This document shows, piece by piece, positions 10,290-21,071 of a stretch of 64,000 bases of DNA. Position 1 is the stretch's first letter, and each line of letters starts with the position of its first letter. The DNA is from Hygrocybe punicea. Lineage: Eukaryota > Basidiomycota > Agaricomycetes > Agaricales > Hygrophoraceae. The notes under the pieces are model-generated. The model was not told where the DNA came from. It saw nothing but the letters and a program-made list of their open reading frames with translations, and ran no database searches. The stretch spans positions 3,968,001 through 4,032,000 of the forward strand of contig OY744465.1 of the NCBI GenBank assembly GCA_963556145.1, read 5' to 3'. Position numbers and translations under genes: made by a program.

Positions 10290-11560
10290 TGGCAGGCAAT
10301 GATGATGACAGAGATGATGAGGGCACAGATGGCCAGCCAGAGGATATGGAGATGGCCAGCAAAAAGATGACAGGACTATGGAGATAATGATGACCATCCA
10401 GGGGATGACAAGGATGAGGACAGGGACAGAGATGGGGATGACAATGACAATGAGGATGAGAGGACAACAACAACAACAATGAGAATGAGAGGACAACAAG
10501 GATGATGATACACAATATGTAGCTATAAGAAGAGAATCCTACAACTACTAAGGTGAAAAGGTACAAGGAAGCTTTGGAAAGCCTACACTAGTATAAGAAA
10601 TGAAAGTGAAGGAATAGAAGTGAATGAGAAACTCAATAGAAGTGCTGCAATCAAAATCAAAGAGTTGCGATAAAATCAAAAGTTGCAGTGGGGTCAAAGG
10701 GTCAGACAGTGAGAGAACATGATAGAATGTGAAGAGAATGGAACTAGGATGAAGGGGAAGCTCTGAGATGAAGGGGAATAATGGTCTGTCTTGATTCTCT
10801 GGGGGTTCTCTGTCTAGTGGCTCATACAGGCAGGTAAATAAGCTGTAAAGACAAAGAAAGAGGGATGAAAGGATAATACAAAAAGGAGATATGTGAAATA
10901 AAGGGCATATAGAAGAAAGGATAGGTAGAGAGAACAATAAATGAAAATAGAGAACAAAGAGAACAAAGGAAATACTTTGAAGTGCAATAACTAAAAATCT
11001 CCAAAGTCGCAGAAGATCGCAATACTCATGATGTGATCAGAAGGTCAAAGAGTGGTAAGTCACATCAAATTTCAAGGAATTGCAAAATATATAAAATCAG
11101 AGCTCAGGATGGCTGAGTGCATATCAATGAGGATGATGATGAGGATGATGATGAGGATGAGGAGGAGAACAGTGGGAGTGACAGAAGGATGGGGATGGAA
11201 ATGGCAGGGATGGGGACAATGGGGGACAGGGACAATGGGAATGGGAATGACAGGGACAAGGATGGTGGAGACATAGACAAAGATGACGAGGATGAGGAGA
11301 ACGCAACAGGTATGTACATTCCACTCGTCTCTCTCTCCTCCTCCCCCTCTCCCTCTCCCTCTCTCCCTCCCCCTCCCTCTCCCTCCTGCCCTTCCCTCCT
11401 AGCCTTCCCACCTTCCCTCTTCTTCCCTTCTCCCACTCCCACCTTCCTCCACTCCCACTGCCACCTTCCTGCCACTCCCACACCCACCTTCCTGCCACTG
11501 CCACTCCCTTCCTCCCACTCCACACCCACCCACCTTCCTCTCACCTGCCTTCTGCCCTTT
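10290..11560. repeat. Low-complexity tract: GATGAGGA, AG-rich and CTCC-rich runs
   Basis: Blocks of GAT/GAG/GAC triplets (10290-10510 and 11130-11300), an AG-rich middle (10690-11050) and a CCTCCC/CCACC-rich run (11320-11550). The open frames here (poly-Asp/Glu, poly-Ser or Cys depending on frame) follow from composition. No gene is called. Confidence 0.6.
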
Positions 11561-11990
11561 ACTATTTAATAATGTATTTTAATAATCATTAAATTTATAT
11601 GTCTATTTTAAGTAATAGTGAGGTTATATATATTGATTCCGAATAGAGAATTGAGCAATATTAAATAGAAATGCGCAATATTCCAAGTGGGGGAATTTCT
11701 GATTTTGCCATAGATTGTCATTGGGGATAAGTAGCTCCTGTAATGGTTGATAGCTGATAGTAAAAGTAAGATATTGTGCATTGTCAAAATAATAATTTTG
11801 TAATTTTGCTATTCCCTGTGCTTGCATTCAAATTATACTACATGGTACATTTATGTGAAGTACAGATTGAAACATTTTGATTATTTTATATATACGGCAG
11901 TTTCTGAATAAATATTGGCTTGAGCTGTTATGAGCTCTGTCAATGTTGTCAACTTTGAATATATGCAGAGTGGGACGTGGCTCAATCTGG
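11560..11990. other. AT-rich spacer, nothing recognised
   Basis: AT-rich, no coding signal, no repeat structure noticed. Confidence 0.5.
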
Positions 11991-12007
11991 TGGACTGACA
12001 TGAGCTC

Positions 12008-12512
12008 ACATTGCAGCAAGAGCTGGACCCTTGTCAACCCAATCCTGCAGCAAGAGCTGGGCCAGGTTCAACCCAATTCTGCAGCAAGAGCAGGGCCATG
12101 TCAACCCAATGCTGGAGCAATAGCTGGACCCTGATGAACCAAATCCTGCTGCATGGGTGGGTCTGGGATCAACACAATCCTACAGGACAGCCTGGACCCC
12201 AATCAAGCTACCCTACAGGAAGTGCTGGACCCCAGTCAACCCAGTGCTAAAGCAATAGCTGGACCCCGGTCAGCCCAAGCCTGCCGCAAGAGCTGGACCT
12301 GGGTCAACCCAGTGCTGCAGCAATAGCTGAAGCCAGGTCAACCCACATTGCTTGAACAGCTGAACCTGGGTCAACCCAACCATACTGGAATAGCTGCCCT
12401 GGGCTAACCTACCCCATGGCCAAGCTGACACCGGGTTGACCCACCCAGCTGCCCTTGACCAGCAAGAGCTGTACCTGGGTCAACCTACCACACCACATTT
12501 TCCCAGCAAGAG
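12008..12512. repeat. Minisatellite, unit about 33-36 bp
   Basis: About 14 imperfect units share GCAGCAAGAGCTGGACC and GGTCAACCCA. Units diverge toward the right end, and the MITE at 12520 was inserted into the last one (its TSD gctgtctt lies inside an AGCAAGAGCTG unit). The short open frame over it is a repeat artefact. Confidence 0.8.
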
Positions 12513-12708
12513 CTGTCTTTAGGGAAATGCAGGGATAAGGGTAAATGCTTTTCCGCAGGTATCCGTACTTTTAAGAGTACGGATACGGATACAGATTCTC
12601 GTATCCGTGGGCTTCAAAATGAGCCAGAGATCATCCAAAACGGTCAAGAATTGACTGAGATAGAGACTAAACATTGATTGGACTCTATCTCAGTCAATTC
12701 TTGACCAT

Positions 12709-12870
12709 TGGAGAACGGATCTCTGGACCTGAGGGAAAGGCTCAGGGGGAGCCGCAGCTGGGAGGGGGAAGCTGAGGAAAACCCTAAGATGGATGACTAA
12801 GCTACTACAGGAATGGGAATCTACTGGCTAAGGGTCTCTGGGGTCCTAGGGGCTAGCAGCAACTGCTGCA
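12709..12870 (-). repeat. 3' LTR, family 3 copy 1
   Basis: 162 bp, nearly identical to 20055-20218, differing mainly by small indels near the start. Confidence 0.85.
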
Positions 12871-12927
12871 GATACCCCCCTCCACAATGGTGTGTGCCCT
12901 CGCACACATCTCCTGCCTCTGAGAATC

Positions 12928-13316
12928 TCATCCTCCATGAAACTCCACCCAATCATCCACTATCCTCACTATCACTGGTGCTAAGAGGGGTCCTAAAAGC
13001 GGGTCGGGGTTGCCACACAGAGGGTCTACCATCTCCATGAGAACATGTAGCACAATCTTCATGTCTGGGGGAAGAAGCTCTAAGAAGGTATACCATGAGT
13101 CAATTCCTGGGCCCCATGCAAGCTCAGCTATAGCCCATGATCGATCAATCACAAATGGGATGGCCACACCAAGGGCAAGTGCTATCAATGACTGGACAGG
13201 ACCATATGATGTCGATACAGGGAAGATTGTCAGCCATTCGTCTTCCGTAGTCTGGGTACCTGTGTTGACGAGTCGTGGGGGCGGTGCGATCGGTGGGATA
13301 ATTTCGGTGGGAACTG
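12928..13316 (-). pseudogene. C-terminal part of the family-3 gag-like gene, copy 1
   Basis: The minus-strand frame runs from APPPRLVNTGTQ to the stop after IVDDWVEFHGG. It matches the C-terminal end in copy 2 (IVRIVDDWVEFCGAYG), sharing the IAELAWG motif and PxxGPxLAPxIVRIVDDWVEF. The N-terminal part is at 18524-19736, separated by a 5.2-kb insertion, so the gene is broken. I do not recognise the domain. By position in the element it is a structural gag-type protein. Confidence 0.6.
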
Positions 13317-14208
13317 CATCAGGAAATTTACAAGCCCTTTTTTTGCACCTTGGAGGCTCTTGACCTTTTTTGAAACCTCTTGAACTTTTTTCTGAGGTTT
13401 TTTTCATCTTTTTTAACAACTTCTGCTACCTTATGGCACTTTGAGTCACTTGGAAATATTTACTACATAATATCCCTTGCACACCTTTTCACCCTTTTCG
13501 ACTTTTTCCCACCTTTTCAAACTTGGATTACTTTGACTCCTTTAGCACTTTGCTTACTTGTTGGTCCTTTACAATTAATCACTTTACTTGTCTTACCACT
13601 TTTGACCTTATGACCTTGGATCACTTTTGACCTTTGATGCTTTTTCTTCTTTTTTTCTACTTTTCCCATCTTTTTCAAAAGTGAATTACTTTGAAAAAGG
13701 ATACCTCTTGTCCCAAGACAAAGAGCTTTTGTAAGCCAGGTCCATTTCTTGAAAAAGTTCTTTTGTCTTTGGAAAAGAAGAATCTCTTGAAAGCTTTTCC
13801 ATATCTTTTGTGGTTTGTTAGCCTTTTTTACAGGTTATTTAAATACTTCTGAATGAATACTTTCAGTTTCAAAATAAATTGTGTACAGTATACATTTGAA
13901 ACTTCAATAATTTCAGTAAATGTCTTATTATTGAAGAAGTACTGTAAAATTGTCAATCAACACTGGTAATGTACTTTGTTTCAAAATATTGGATCATTAT
14001 GATTTTGAATGCTTTTTGAATACTGGTGCAACAATATGATAACAATATGTAGTATACCCTCCCAATAAATTCAGTATATGGACCATGTGTGGCCAGCCTG
14101 TCTGCGAGGTGGAATTCGGGTGCTGGGGCCTTGCACTGGCCTTCAGCCATACGTGGGCCTCTTCGTCTGGATGTCCCGATGTGTCCGCGTTGAACCAGAC
14201 AACTTCCA

Positions 14209-14570
14209 CCTCACGAGAGAGCTGCGCATGTCAATTGATGTGGCCAGCATCTTCGCGAGGTGGGAATGGGGTGCCCTGCCCTGCCCTGCCCTGCCCTGCC
14301 CTGCCCTGCCCTGCAGATACTCCATCTGACCTCGCAAGAGAGCCGCACACGTCGGTTGACATGGCCGGCATCTTCGCGAGGTGGGAATGGGGTGCCCTGC
14401 CCTGCCCTGCCCTGCAGATACTCCATCTGACCTCGCGAGAGAGCCGTGCACGTCGGTTGATGTGGCCAGCGTCTTCATGAGGTGGGATTGGGGGGTGCCC
14501 TGCGGTGACTCCATCTGACCTCGCGAGAGATCGGCGCACGTCAGTTGACGTGGCCAGCATCTTCGCGAGG
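14209..14570. repeat. Tandem array of four 52-bp tripartite palindromes
   Basis: Copies lie at 14209-14260, 14330-14381, 14431-14482 and 14519-14570, each CCTCRCRA-N10-core-N10-TCRYGAGG, with cores such as CACGTCAGTTGACGTG. Between them are (CCCTG)n runs and a repeated ATACTCCATCTGA. A half-site follows near 14630. The long minus-strand frames across it (up to 261 codons) are repeat artefacts. Confidence 0.85.
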
Positions 14571-14963
14571 TGACGAAACGCACGCGTTGTACGTGTGCGT
14601 TCTGCCTCGGTAGCGTCTGCGGTGCCGGCACACTTCATCGCGAGGTGGGTGCCATGGTGCCGTGGCCTGTCCTGGTGAAACACACTCGTTTGACGCGTGT
14701 GTTCCGGTGGTGGTAATGGTGGTGGCAGCGCGGTGGCGCGTTCTTCAGTTAGAAGAATAAAATTGATGGAAAAAATTAATGAAAAACATACCATGAAGCA
14801 GCGGGGGTGGATGCACCACCCCCTGCTGCTCGTTCCGTCTCGTTGACTCGCCCACTCCATTCGTTTGCGTGTGCGCATGTCCCGGTTTGCCATGGGGCCT
14901 GTTGTTGGCACGTCCGACGTGGCATTGATTGTCGATGTCATGGTTGTGGCTGTCGTGGTGGCA

Positions 14964-14998
<35 letters not shown>

Positions 14999-15035
14999 CA
15001 TGGTGGTGGTTGCCATAGACCTGTAATTTAATTGT
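14571..15035. other. GC-rich repeat body with (TTG)n run
   Basis: It contains a GGTGGATGCACCACCCC palindrome near 14806 and a pure GTT run (14966-14998) that yields a poly-Thr or poly-Cys frame. It resembles the GTGGTGCACCCACC region of the elements at 37085 and 44243. No gene is called. Confidence 0.5.
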
Positions 15036-15040
15036 TAGTG

Positions 15041-15083
15041 TCGAATAAAATAAAATAAAATAAAATAAAATAAAATAAATAAA
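15041..15083. repeat. Microsatellite (AATAA/TAAAA)n
   Basis: About eight consecutive AATAAAATAA-type units directly before the solo LTR. Confidence 0.8.
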
Positions 15084-15107
15084 ATGAAAGGAAATAAAAA
15101 ACTACGC

Positions 15108-16015
15108 TGTAGATGCGGGTTCGGGGTGGCTTCGGAACTATAAAGAAAGAAATAAAGATCCTAACCAGAGGGGTGTCAGCGTAGAAGTGACGGTGGATAA
15201 GTCAGTGTCAGAAATAATAGTAAAGGATGTGGAAATGTAAGTAAAATATCAAGCCTCCGTGTAAAACTAAACAAATAACGATGAATCCGGCGATGAACAG
15301 AGTGAAAACGGATGAATAACGAAGAACCCGACGATGCCGACGATGTCGGGTATGGCGGGTCAGGTCAGGTCGGGTCAGAAACGATGAACGAATAATGGAA
15401 ACAATCAATAAAGACGATAAAGTGAGCTACAAAAAGCTAAGGATCTACGTGGACGAGCATTTGAAGGGATTAAAGAAGATTCTGACTATATGAAAACGGG
15501 GACTAAGGGTATGTTTTTTTTTTTGTACGGTCGTCGGGGACCGTTTTTATAGTACAGGAGTGTGTAGCTACTTTCAGACATGTCTATTTCAGCCGATAGA
15601 TACTACAAAGAAAAGATGGAATGGGGATGTGGAAAGGGGGGTTGCAAAGCAACGAAGACAGGAATATGGAGGGGAAAACGAATATGCAAGGAAAAGATCT
15701 AAAAAGTCCTACATATCTCCGAAAGGATGAGGGGATGCACAAATAAGGTAAATCTGAAGTTGGGGATTGAGTCCAATGAGATCCATCTCCTATAATTAGA
15801 ACTCTGGGGCTTCTGAGGCTGCTGGATTTGGTCCGAAAGCGGCTGTGATGAAGCGGCATGTGTCGGGTCACGTCAGTCATGTCGGGTCACATCACGTCAC
15901 GTCACGTCATGTCGGGTTACGTCGGGTTCGAATGCAAGTCAAATGGCGGCATCGGGTTGGTCCGGATTTGTCATATATCGATGATACGGACTCAGAGGGA
16001 CGTCGACCCTCTACA
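15108..16015 (-). repeat. Solo LTR, family 2, minus orientation
   Basis: It begins TGTAGATGCGGG and ends CCCTCTACA, 908 bp, the reverse complement of the other family-2 copies. Flanks are acgc (15104-15107) and acgt (16016-16019), a 4-bp TSD with one transition. No internal region is attached. Confidence 0.85.
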
Positions 16016-16253
16016 ACGTGGGTGTAAGGGAGTACTGCATGTACCAGGGCTGCGTCACTCCTGGCCTTGCTCATCATCATTGTTGCGTTGGCGTCGTCCT
16101 ATGGTCAAAGGTCAGTACTGGTTAGTCGCCAAGTCCAAACTTACCGAAAATGGCAAAAGTGATGATGTTTGGCGCTCCATTTTGCCAAACTTCTCCAAAT
16201 GGTCTGTGCACGACCTCCAAACATATATAAGTCATGCACATGCATTTACTCGT

Positions 16254-17135
16254 TGTAGAGGGTCGACATCCCTCTGAGTCCGTATTGTCGATATATCATG
16301 AATCCGGATGAACCCACTGCCTCCATTGAACTCGCATTCGAACCCGACGTAACCTGACGTGATGTGACCCGACATGACTGACGTGACCCGACACATGCCG
16401 CTTCATCACAGCCGCTTTCGGACCAAATCCAGCAGCCTCAGAAGCCCCGGAGTTCTAATTATAGGAGATGGATCTCATTGGACTCAATCCCCAACTTCAG
16501 ATTTACCTTATTTGTGCATCCCCTCATCCTTTCGGAGATATGTAGGACTTTTTAGATCTTTTCCTTGCATATTCGTTTTCCCCTCCATATTCCTGTCTTC
16601 GTTGCTTTGCAACCCCCCTTTCCACATCCCCATTCCAACCTTTCTTTGTAGCTTACCATTGGCCGAAGTAGACATGTCCGAAAGTAGCTACACACACATG
16701 TACTATAAAAATGGTCCCTGACGACTGTACAAAAAAGAGATACCCTTAGTCCCTGTTTCCCTCATAGTCAGAATCATTTTAATCACTTCAAATGCTCATC
16801 CTTGTAGACCCTTAGATTATTATAGTTCATTTCATCGTCTTTATCATTGTTCTCGTTATTTGTTCATCGTTTCCAACCCAACCCAACCCAACCTGACCTG
16901 CCATACCCGACATCATCGGCATCATCGGGTTCATCGTTATTTACCCGTTTTCATTCCATTCATTACTGGATTTATCGTTATTTGTCCAGTTTTATGCGGC
17001 AGCTTACATTTTTACTTTCATTTTCACCTTTTATTACTATCCCCAACACTGATTATCCACAGTCACTTCTACGCTGACACCCTTAGGCTAGGATCTCCTT
17101 TATTGTTCCGAAGCCACCCCGAAGCCACATCTACA
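16254..17135 (+). repeat. Solo LTR, family 2, plus orientation
   Basis: It begins TGTAGAGGGTCGACATCC and ends GCCACATCTACA, 882 bp. The TSD is tcgt (16250-16253) and ttgt (17136-17139), differing by CpG-to-TpG. It lies 238 bp from the oppositely oriented copy, forming a large inverted repeat. Confidence 0.85.
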
Positions 17136-17167
17136 TTGTTACGTGCGTATTACTCACTTTCATTTTA

Positions 17168-18014
17168 TTACAGCTGTTTGCATAATTCTTGGCAGTAAAT
17201 GCACTTTTTTCAATCAATTAAGAAATATGGACTTGGTGGAATTTTGAGTGCTCTGTTCTATATCTCATGAAATACTGCATGGATTAAGATGGTTATAGAG
17301 GGAAAGTTGTACTATTTCTTAAGGGCTATCTACTCCTGTAATTACATTTGGACAATATTTAGTGTAGGGTGAGTTGTGGATGAAATAAAAGGTAAACTGT
17401 GTTTTTTGACACCCAAAATGATATTGTCAAATTATAGCATCAAATGAACTCCTATGAAAAGGTTTGTAAGGGGGAAGTTGTTCATTTTTTCAAGGGCTAG
17501 AAGTACATATACCGTGTTTTTCTTTATTTTTGTTCTTTCAGCCAATATTTATGGTTTTTGTGATATTTTGGTTCCAATGCAGACAAACATAGTACAGATG
17601 TAATATTGGCTGAAAGCACAAAAATACGGTATATGTACTTCTAGCCCTTGAAAAAATGAACAATTTCCCCCCTACAATCTTGTTCATAGGAGCTCATTTG
17701 ATGCCATAATTTGACAATATCATTTTGGGTCTCAAAAAGTGCTGGTTTCCCTGTTATTTCATCTACAACTCACCATACACTAAATATTATCCAAATGTAA
17801 TCACAGGAGTAGAAAGCCCTTAAGAAATAGTACAACTTTCCCTCTATAACCATCTCAATCCATGCAGTATTCCATGAGATACAAGAGAAATTTCACCAAG
17901 TCCAAAATTTTTACACCTCAAATCTTTTTTTAACTTTTCCACATGTTTATGAAATCAGCTGTAATTGATTGAAAAAAGTGCATTTACTGCCAAGAATTAT
18001 GCAAACAGCTGTAA
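17168..18014. mobile_element. Foldback (long-TIR) element, 847 bp, TA TSD
   Basis: The ends TTACAGCTGTTTGCATAATT and the inverse are flanked by TA on both sides (17166-17167, 18015-18016). The two halves are near-perfect inverted copies around about 17570. There is no coding capacity. The TA target and long TIRs suggest a Tc1/mariner-like or related non-autonomous element; the superfamily is not proven. Confidence 0.8.
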
Positions 18015-18225
18015 TACTGATTTAGTTTACAGACATTGTCATATACTTTGTAAGTTGTTGTTAGTAAATATGAAGTTACTCTAAAATCAATTAAATATTT
18101 TTGTAATCTATTGATTATTATTATTATGTTTGTCCTTGAATTTGTCCACAATTGTGGATGTGTGTTATCTGGTCTGAAAAAAGGCCTTCTTTTACAAGGA
18201 ACAAAAGGGGCCAAAGGTCCCAAGA

Positions 18226-18447
18226 GGTAGCACCTTTTCCAAGAAAGTGACCTGGCTTAGAAAAGTTCAAACTCTTGGAAAAAGAGGTCAAAAGGAGGAA
18301 AAAAAGGAAGGAAAAAAGAAGGGAAAAGAATCAAAAGCTCTTCTTTTCCCTTCTTTTTTCCTTCCTTTTTTTCCTCCTTTTGACCTCTTTTTCCAAGAGT
18401 TTGAACTTTTCTAAGCCAGGTCACTTTCTTGGAAAAGGTGCTGCCTC
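18226..18447. repeat. Long hairpin, arms about 105 bp
   Basis: The arm 18226-18331 is followed by about 10 nt and a near-perfect inverted copy at 18342-18447; the outermost words are AGGTAGCACCTTTTCC and its inverse with one mismatch. The arms consist of AAGG/AAAAGG-type purine-rich sequence. Low divergence between arms points to a recent origin or to correction between them. Confidence 0.85.
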
Positions 18448-18523
18448 TTGGAAAAGGTGGACCTCTTGGGACCTTTTACAAGGTGCAAAAGGTGCAAAAA
18501 AAGGGCTTGTAATTTTTCTGATG

Positions 18524-19736
18524 TGGTTGGCAAGGAGGCTGTACAGCTGGGTTGGGAAATGGGTGATGGGCATGGTGTTGGGGTAACAGGCGACAGTTGC
18601 GGCGGCATGTGCTGCTCCACGGTCGAGCACCTGTATGTAGGTCAGAAAAATCGCGTTTATATATACTACAGAGCTGTGAGACAAAAACGGGGGTTAACGG
18701 TGGTACTGGGGGGTATATCACGCTGTGGCTCTTTGGGGTGCATGTCCTGGGGCTCCGTTCGGGTACGGGGCATCTGTGGGGCCATTCGCGGCGTGTTTTG
18801 GGGCATGTAGGAGGCCTGGGGTGTCTCTGTTCACGTTCACGACGCATTTTGGGGCATCTGCAGGGTACCTGGTGTCCGTGAGGCCATTCGCGACATGTCT
18901 CGGGGTGCGTAATGGGTATGGGGCGTCTGCATTCGCGTTCGCATGTCATTTTGGGCTGTGGTTGAAGCGTTCTGGGGTGTCCCTGGTGGTGCAGACAAAG
19001 GCGACAGCGTTTGGGCTGATATTGACACGTTGGATGGCTGTGTTGGGTCTTGGGGCCATGGTCTGGCCGGTATCAACGTGTCAGGGATCGACGTTTGGAC
19101 GTGGGGTGTTTCTCAACGCGTGGGGGCTGGTGGTGACGTGGTGGCAGCGGCAGGGCTGGACTGGGGCTTGTTTGTGTATGCAGTTGCTTGTGTTGGCTGT
19201 CCTTGGGTCAACGGCGATGGGGCTGGGCGATGGGGTTGTGCGTGGGGCGTTCTGGATATCCCTGTTGCATTTTGGGGTGCCGTTGGTTGCATATGCAGCA
19301 GCAGCAGCGTTTGGGCAAGTGGTGATGTGGCAGTCATGTTGGGCGACGGTGGGCTTGTTGGGGCACGTGCGGACTGCGTTGGGGCCTGTAAAACAGGAGA
19401 CAGGGTTGCCATTGACGTTGTGGGGACTTGGGACGCGGTTGGTAGCACGGGGGACACGAATGGTTTTGCGCCTGTTGTTGGCTGCGCGTTTTCTGCCTGT
19501 GGTGAGTCTTGCGCCTTCGTTTCAGGGTGCGTATCTTCTGTTGCACGACGGAGCGCCTGTTGTGCGGTCTTTTCCTTCTGTCTCATCTTTTCCTTCACCT
19601 TTTTCCCTGCGTTTTTCTCTTTCTCCTCGCGTTCGTCCGCTAACCGTTTTTGCAGTTTGTGTATACGCGCGTCGCGTTCCACGTGGAGTTCCTTCTCCAT
19701 CTTCCTGATCCTGTGGTTTTGTGTCTTGGGTCCCAT
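18524..19736 (-). pseudogene. N-terminal part of the family-3 gag-like gene, copy 1
   Basis: Starts at 19736 with MGPKTQNHRIRKMEKEL. Residues 1-75 are charged and likely coiled coil (KLQKRLADEREEKEKNAGKK). The rest is Pro/Thr/Ala/Gln-rich with TPQNAS-like repeats. A short GT-AG intron is likely near 18640-18690, before a TYxQVLDRGAA-type exon shared with copy 2. The C-terminal part lies beyond the insertion. Frameshifts divide the Pro-rich region. Function beyond a gag-like role is unknown. Confidence 0.6.
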
Positions 19737-20028
19737 GGTATAGTCACGTAGTTAAGACAGCTTGTATGAATAGAAATGCAGTCGGAAATAATAATTCCGG
19801 CGTGTGAAAAAAAGGGTGAGAAGTGAGACCAAACTGTAAAGGCGGGAAAATGAGACAGAATGATGAGAAACTAAGGAAAGGGAAACAAAAAAGAGGTGAG
19901 GGGGAAAGGGCGTTGTGTCGGTTGTGTTTTGCGCTTCGTTTGCGCGTCCTGTTGATTTCCTGGTTACTTGCTTCAATGTCCGAGTTTGTGTGTTTCAAAT
20001 CTTTCGAGATCTGGTCCTATGGGTGCAT

Positions 20029-20051
20029 GGCTCGAATCTCTCTCATCACCA
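20029..20051 (-). promoter_or_regulatory. Putative tRNA primer-binding site, family 3 copy 1
   Basis: Read on the + strand, these 23 nt look like a tRNA 3' end: a T-loop-like CTCGAATC, then the acceptor strand and a terminal CCA. It lies 3 nt from the LTR at 20055. On the element's own (minus) strand it is therefore complementary to a tRNA 3' end, including part of the T arm. Confidence 0.65.
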
Positions 20052-20054
20052 CAT

Positions 20055-20218
20055 TGGAGAACGGATCTCCGGACCCCAGAGGGAAAGGCTCAGGGGGAGC
20101 CGCAGCTGGGAGGGGGAAGCTGAGGAAAACCCTAAGATGGATGACTAAGCTACTACAGGAATGGGAATCTACTGGCTAAGGGTCTCTGGGGTCCTAGGGG
20201 CTAGCAGCAACTGCTGCA
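20055..20218 (-). repeat. 5' LTR, family 3 copy 1
   Basis: 164 bp, TGGAGAACGG to CTGCTGCA, followed by the TSD ccat. Confidence 0.85.
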
Positions 20219-20509
20219 CCATTTCAGGTGATCTCCGGCTCATTTTGATCGCGAATCTGTAGATAAAATCCGTGGATATTGCATTCGTATCTGTGGGGAG
20301 TACGAGTGCAGATACAGACAAATGTATCCCGGGATTACCCCTGCATTTCCCTAGCTGTCTTTCAGGTTAACCTACCCCCCCGCAAGCAACTGCTCTATGT
20401 GTACCTACCTTTTGCAACTATATCTGCAATTGGGTTAACTAAAATGACTGGGTCCACTGGTTTCTCTGCATTTGTTTTTTTGATCACATGTTTCATCATG
20501 CTTTATCGC

Positions 20510-20823
20510 TAGGGAAATGCAGGGGTAATCCCAGGATACATTTGTCTGTATCCGTACTCGTACTCCCCACAGATACGGATGCAATATCCACGGATTTTAC
20601 CCACGGATTCACGATCAAAATGAGCCGGAGATCACCTGAAACAGTCAAGAATTGACTGAGATAGAGTCCAATCAATGTTTAGTCTCAGTCAATTCTTGAC
20701 CGTTTTGGATGATCTCCAGCTCATTTTGAAGCCCACAGATATGAGAATCTGTATCCATACTCATACTCTTAAGAGTATGGATACCTGTGGAAAAGGATTT
20801 ACCCTTATCCCTGCATTTCCCTA
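20510..20823. mobile_element. hAT-type MITE, TAGGGAAATGCAGGG family, copy 3
   Basis: 314 bp, inverted relative to copy 1. The 8-bp TSD tttatcgc lies at 20502-20509 and 20824-20831. It contains a CTTAAGAG inner palindrome. No ORF. Confidence 0.9.
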
Positions 20824-21071
20824 TTTATCGCGTTACTGTTGGGAGTGCCCCAAGTCCCATTCGCACCTTTGTGACATTTTCATCTTTTATTACCTCTTCA
20901 TCCAGGGTCATAGACATAGAAACCGTATCAATGCTTCTGACCCTCAATTGCTGTGACATTGATCGCAATAGTGGTACTATCAGTTGTGCTCGTCGCAACC
21001 TCTGTAGAGGTTTTCTCGCACCTATACCAGTTGTTTAGTGTTGGCGTAGTGCCTAACACTTCCACTTGCAT

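Larger units (their letters stand above)
13317..18523. mobile_element. TIR element inside family-3 copy 1 (composite)
   Basis: Ends are inverted copies: the left begins CATCAGGAAATTTACAAGC followed by CCTTTTTTTGCACCTT, and the right is the inverse with two mismatches. Comparison with copy 2 of family 3 (48607-50837) shows that the gene is continuous without it. The flank is tg on both sides, so a 2-bp TSD is possible but not certain. The own sequence has many CTTTTGACC/GGTCAAAAG-type repeats and no transposase. It carries two solo LTRs, a foldback, a palindrome array and a long hairpin. Confidence 0.7.
12709..20218 (-). mobile_element. Non-autonomous LTR element, family 3, copy 1
   Basis: Short direct LTRs (12709-12870 and 20055-20218) start TGGAGA and end GCTGCA. 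The TSD is ccat on both sides (12705-12708 and 20219-20222); the intact MITE copy reads ccgt at this spot. Orientation is minus: the gag-like gene and the primer-binding site (20029-20051) sit next to the right LTR. The gene is split by the insertion at 13317-18523. No pol is present. Confidence 0.85.
12520..20353. mobile_element. hAT-type MITE, TAGGGAAATGCAGGG family, copy 2 (split)
   Basis: The left part (12520-12708) begins TAGGGAAATGCAGGG and the right part (20219-20353) ends CCCTGCATTTCCCTA. Perfect 8-bp TSDs gctgtctt lie at 12512-12519 and 20354-20361, proving that the two parts are one insertion. It is split by a 7.5-kb LTR element. Joined, its length matches copies 1 and 3. Confidence 0.9.

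Noticed and set aside
11104..11569. Asp/Glu-rich and Ser/Pro-rich open frames of 130-150 codons
   Set aside because: Long open frames exist on both strands over the same simple repeats; composition explains them.
12813..13040. Plus-strand frame next to the family-3 LTR
   Set aside because: It lies antisense to the gag-like gene and is not shared in frame with copy 2.
14209..14570. CRISPR-like array
   Set aside because: Regularly spaced palindromic repeats, but the spacers are simple (CCCTG)n and shared words, not unique, and the genome is eukaryotic.
14231..15016. 261-codon minus-strand frame beginning with a poly-Thr run
   Set aside because: It follows from a (GTT)n microsatellite and the tandem palindrome array; no intron or domain signal.
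15584..16721. Two open frames with nearly the same protein (starting MTDVTRHMPLHHSRF)
   Set aside because: They are the same segment of two family-2 solo LTRs in opposite orientation, not duplicated genes.
20029..20051. Possible tRNA 3' half
   Set aside because: No acceptor 5' strand, D arm or anticodon arm upstream, and it recurs beside another family-3 LTR; a primer-binding site is the better explanation.
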